DNA from: Clostridiales bacterium
Lineage (GTDB): Bacteria; Bacillota; Clostridia; Oscillospirales; CAG-382
Direction: 5' to 3'
Length of the DNA stretch: 7,938 nt
NCBI GenBank assembly: GCA_004553575.1
Contig: SFLA01000051.1
Coordinates: 1 to 7,938 of the forward strand
The notes under the pieces: model-generated
Seen by the model: the letters and a program-made list of their open reading frames with translations, nothing else
The model's database searches: none
Told to the model about the DNA's origin: nothing
Made by a program: the position numbers and the translations under genes
Shown: positions 6,059-7,938 of the stretch, piece after piece
How the letters are laid out: each line of letters opens with the position of its first letter
How positions within the stretch are numbered: position 1 is the first letter of the stretch

Positions 6059-7072
6059 ATGGCTAAGTTTTCAAAAGATAAAAAAACAATTCTTTCGGGC
6101 ATAAAGCCCTCCGGTGAGCTGACGCTCGGTTCTTATATCGGAGCCATACGCAACTGGGCGTCGCTTCAAAGCGATTACAACTGCATATACTGCATAGCCG
6201 ATATGCACGCAATAACCGTCCGTCAGGATCCCGCACTGCTGCGTAAGCGCACGCTTATTCAGCTCGCTCAGTATATCGCCTGCGGTATCGACCCGGATAA
6301 AAACGTTCTGTTTATACAGAGCCATGTTCCCGCCCACGCCGAGCTCGGATGGGTGCTTAACTGCTACACCATGGTCGGCGAGCTTAACCGCATGACCCAG
6401 TTCAAGGATAAATCCGCCCGCCACGCCGATAACATTAACGCAGGATTATACGATTATCCGGTTCTTATGGCGGCTGACATACTGCTGTATCAGGCAGACC
6501 TTGTTCCGGTCGGCGAGGACCAGAAGCAGCATGTCGAGATCTGCCGTGACATTGCACGCAGGTTCAACGGGATATACGGCAATGTTTTTACTCTGCCCGA
6601 TCCTTATATTCCGTCGGTAGGCGCTCGGGTAATGAGCCTGGCCGACCCGGAATCAAAGATGAGCAAATCCGAGGACGATTCGGGCTGCATACTGCTGCTC
6701 GACCGTCCCGAGGATATAATGGCGCGTTTTAAGCGCGCCGTCACCGACAGCGAGACCGAAATCAGATACGATCCGGTGTCCAAAAAGGGAATTTCAAATC
6801 TGATTTCGATATATTCCGCCGTCACCGGAAAATCAATACCCGATGTTGAGCGCGAGTTTGCCGGCTGCGGATACGGATCATTCAAGCAGACGGTGGGCGA
6901 GGCGGTAGTCGAGCTTCTTCGCCCCATGCGTGAAGAAACCGAGCGGCTTCTTGCAGATCGTGCATATCTCAATACCGTGCTCGCTTCCGGAGCGGATCAG
7001 GCGGCACGCATAGCGGCCCGTACTCTCGGAAAGGTATACAAAAAGGTCGGTTTCTACACGGCGGACAAATAA
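6059..7072 (+). CDS. trpS: Tryptophan--tRNA ligase
   Basis: The protein has 337 residues, typical for bacterial TrpRS. It charges tRNA-Trp with tryptophan at the cost of ATP in the cytosol. The class I signatures are clear: LSGIKPSGELTLGSYIGA (HIGH-equivalent TLGS at 22-25), the tryptophan-pocket region MAADILLYQADLVPVGEDQKQHVE (137-160, with D140), and KMSKS exactly at 200-204. The HIGH-equivalent has Ser where TIGN/TLGN is common. A GGGAG at 6045-6049, within the end of the aminotransferase gene, lies nine bases before the ATG, which supports this start and coupling to the upstream gene. The operon leader is too short for a T-box, the usual tRNA-Trp-sensing control for many Firmicutes trpS genes. 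Confidence 0.97.
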   Translation: MAKFSKDKKTILSGIKPSGELTLGSYIGAIRNWASLQSDYNCIYCIADMHAITVRQDPALLRKRTLIQLAQYIACGIDPDKNVLFIQSHVPAHAELGWVLNCYTMVGELNRMTQFKDKSARHADNINAGLYDYPVLMAADILLYQADLVPVGEDQKQHVEICRDIARRFNGIYGNVFTLPDPYIPSVGARVMSLADPESKMSKSEDDSGCILLLDRPEDIMARFKRAVTDSETEIRYDPVSKKGISNLISIYSAVTGKSIPDVEREFAGCGYGSFKQTVGEAVVELLRPMREETERLLADRAYLNTVLASGADQAARIAARTLGKVYKKVGFYTADK

Positions 7073-7076
7073 ATAC

Positions 7077-7091
7077 AGAGGTGTTAAGTTG
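7077..7091 (+). promoter_or_regulatory. Ribosome site deciding a TTG start
   Basis: AGAGG at 7077-7081 lies seven bases before TTG at 7089-7091. The GTG at 7081 is out of frame and soon meets TAA (7096-7098), and the first in-frame ATG is about 100 codons later, inside the ATPase domain. TTG 7089 is therefore the best start for the topoisomerase gene. Confidence 0.75.
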
Positions 7092-7938
7092 TCAGTAAAG
7101 AAGTCTGAATACGGCAGCCAGTCTATCTCCGCGCTTAAGGGAGCCGACAGGGTTCGCAAGCGCCCTGCGGTCATATTCGGAAGCGACGGTCTCGAGGGCT
7201 GTGAGCATTCGTTTTTCGAAATACTATCGAATTCAATTGACGAATCACGTGAGGGGTACGGTAAGCTTATAAATGTCACCGTTACCGACGACCGCGTTAT
7301 AACCGTCGAGGATCACGGCAGGGGAGTGCCGCTCGGCTGGAACGAAAAGGAACAGCGTTATAACTGGGAGCTGGTTTACTGCGAGATGTATGCCGGCGGC
7401 AAATACGAAAAAAACGGTTCGTCAGCATACGGTTATTCGCTCGGAACGAACGGGCTGGGCGCATGCGCCACCCAGTATGCTTCCGAGTTTATGACAGTGG
7501 TATCCTGCTCGAACGGAATCCGCTCAAAAATGGAGTTCGAGCGCGGCAACCCGGTTGGTGAGCTGGTTACCGAGCCGTGCGCCCGCGGGCTTACCGGCAC
7601 TACCGTAAGATGGAAGCCGGATTACAGCGTTTTTACGGATATTTCAATACCGTACGAGTTTTTTGCCGATACCATGCATAAGCAGGCGGTCGTAAATGCG
7701 GGTCTTACCTTAGTGCTCAACTTCCAGGGCGAGGACGGTGAATGGCGCCGCGACGAGTTCCTGTATCCGAACGGAATAGTAGATTATATTAACGAGCAGG
7801 TTGGCGTTAACTATCTGACGGAACCGGTGGATTTTTCCTGTGAGCGCCGCGGCAGAGACCGCGCCGATCAGGATGATTACGACCTTCTCATCAGTTTTGC
7901 GTTCTGCTTTTCCAACGAGGTCAACCTTATTGAGTATT
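7089..7938 (+). CDS. Divergent type IIA topoisomerase B subunit (GyrB/ParE-like), N-terminal part
   Basis: The frame is open from TTG 7089 to the window end (283 full codons), so the 3' end is missing. The protein begins SVKKSEYGSQSISALKG. The GHKL ATPase motifs are present: E44 and N48 in HSFFEILSNSIDESREG (N-box, general base and Mg ligand), D75, G77 and G79 in TVEDHGRGVPLGW, the lid glycine motif YSLGTNGLGA (116-125), and GTTVRWKPD (170-178). These correspond to GyrB/ParE elements, but KRPAVIFGSDGLEGCEHS replaces the usual RKRPGMYIG and GLHHLVYE, and GTNGLGA replaces GGLHGVGA. It is therefore a divergent paralogue, not the standard gyrB. Such subunits use ATP to drive DNA strand passage with a GyrA/ParC-type partner, whose gene may lie just downstream. 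The TOPRIM domain would be outside the window. It follows trpS by 16 bases, probably in the same operon. Confidence 0.88.
   Translation, partial: MSVKKSEYGSQSISALKGADRVRKRPAVIFGSDGLEGCEHSFFEILSNSIDESREGYGKLINVTVTDDRVITVEDHGRGVPLGWNEKEQRYNWELVYCEMYAGGKYEKNGSSAYGYSLGTNGLGACATQYASEFMTVVSCSNGIRSKMEFERGNPVGELVTEPCARGLTGTTVRWKPDYSVFTDISIPYEFFADTMHKQAVVNAGLTLVLNFQGEDGEWRRDEFLYPNGIVDYINEQVGVNYLTEPVDFSCERRGRDRADQDDYDLLISFAFCFSNEVNLIEY

Noticed and set aside
6878..7279. A minus-strand frame bridging trpS and the topoisomerase gene
   Set aside because: It overlaps two real plus-strand genes and their junction, with no recognisable protein features.

Overview
This 7.9-kb window looks like core chromosome of a Gram-positive, anaerobic, Clostridia-type bacterium. 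The grounds are strong GGAGG-type ribosome sites, sigma-70/A-type promoters, and an Fe-S scaffold/GGGtGRT gene pair of a kind I associate mainly with Clostridia and other anaerobes. A stand-alone PduL-type phosphotransacylase and a divergent type IIA topoisomerase B subunit point the same way. GC content is moderate, so an Oscillospirales-like gut lineage is plausible, but the genus cannot be fixed from sequence alone. There are no tRNA or rRNA genes, transposases, CRISPR arrays or phage genes.

Layout. Bases 1-305 (+) are the 3' part of a CYTH/triphosphate-tunnel protein. It converges on a minus-strand gene (2331 to 349) across a hairpin terminator at 311-341. That 660-residue protein is of unknown function, with an apparent amidotransferase-like N-terminal domain and an alpha/alpha-toroid C-terminal domain. 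Upstream of it on the same strand is a compact three-gene unit: pduL-like phosphotransacylase (4715 to 4143), NifU/IscU-like scaffold (4111 to 3416) and GGGtGRT-family protein (3403 to 2402). This unit ends in a second hairpin (2346-2376) that sits almost on the ribosome site of the toroid gene.

A 150-bp divergent control region (4716-4865) carries two near-consensus promoters. The leftward one drives the pduL unit. The rightward one has an extended -10 and drives an aminotransferase of the LysN/MocR-like fold-type I group (4866-6053), trpS (6059-7072) and a divergent GyrB/ParE-like ATPase subunit that starts at TTG 7089 and runs off the window.

How the genes may work together. The rightward operon joins amino-acid transamination, tRNA-Trp charging and chromosome topology, an apparently housekeeping set with no obvious shared pathway. 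The leftward operon joins acyl-CoA/acyl-phosphate exchange to an unexplained Fe-S scaffold-like pair. The most promising little-described system here is that pair: its scaffold keeps three IscU-like cysteines, and its partner has eleven cysteines and an invariant-looking GGGTGRT motif. Other points of interest are the terminator placed against a downstream start, a 13-bp tandem duplication of a ribosome site plus start codon, and the toroid protein itself.
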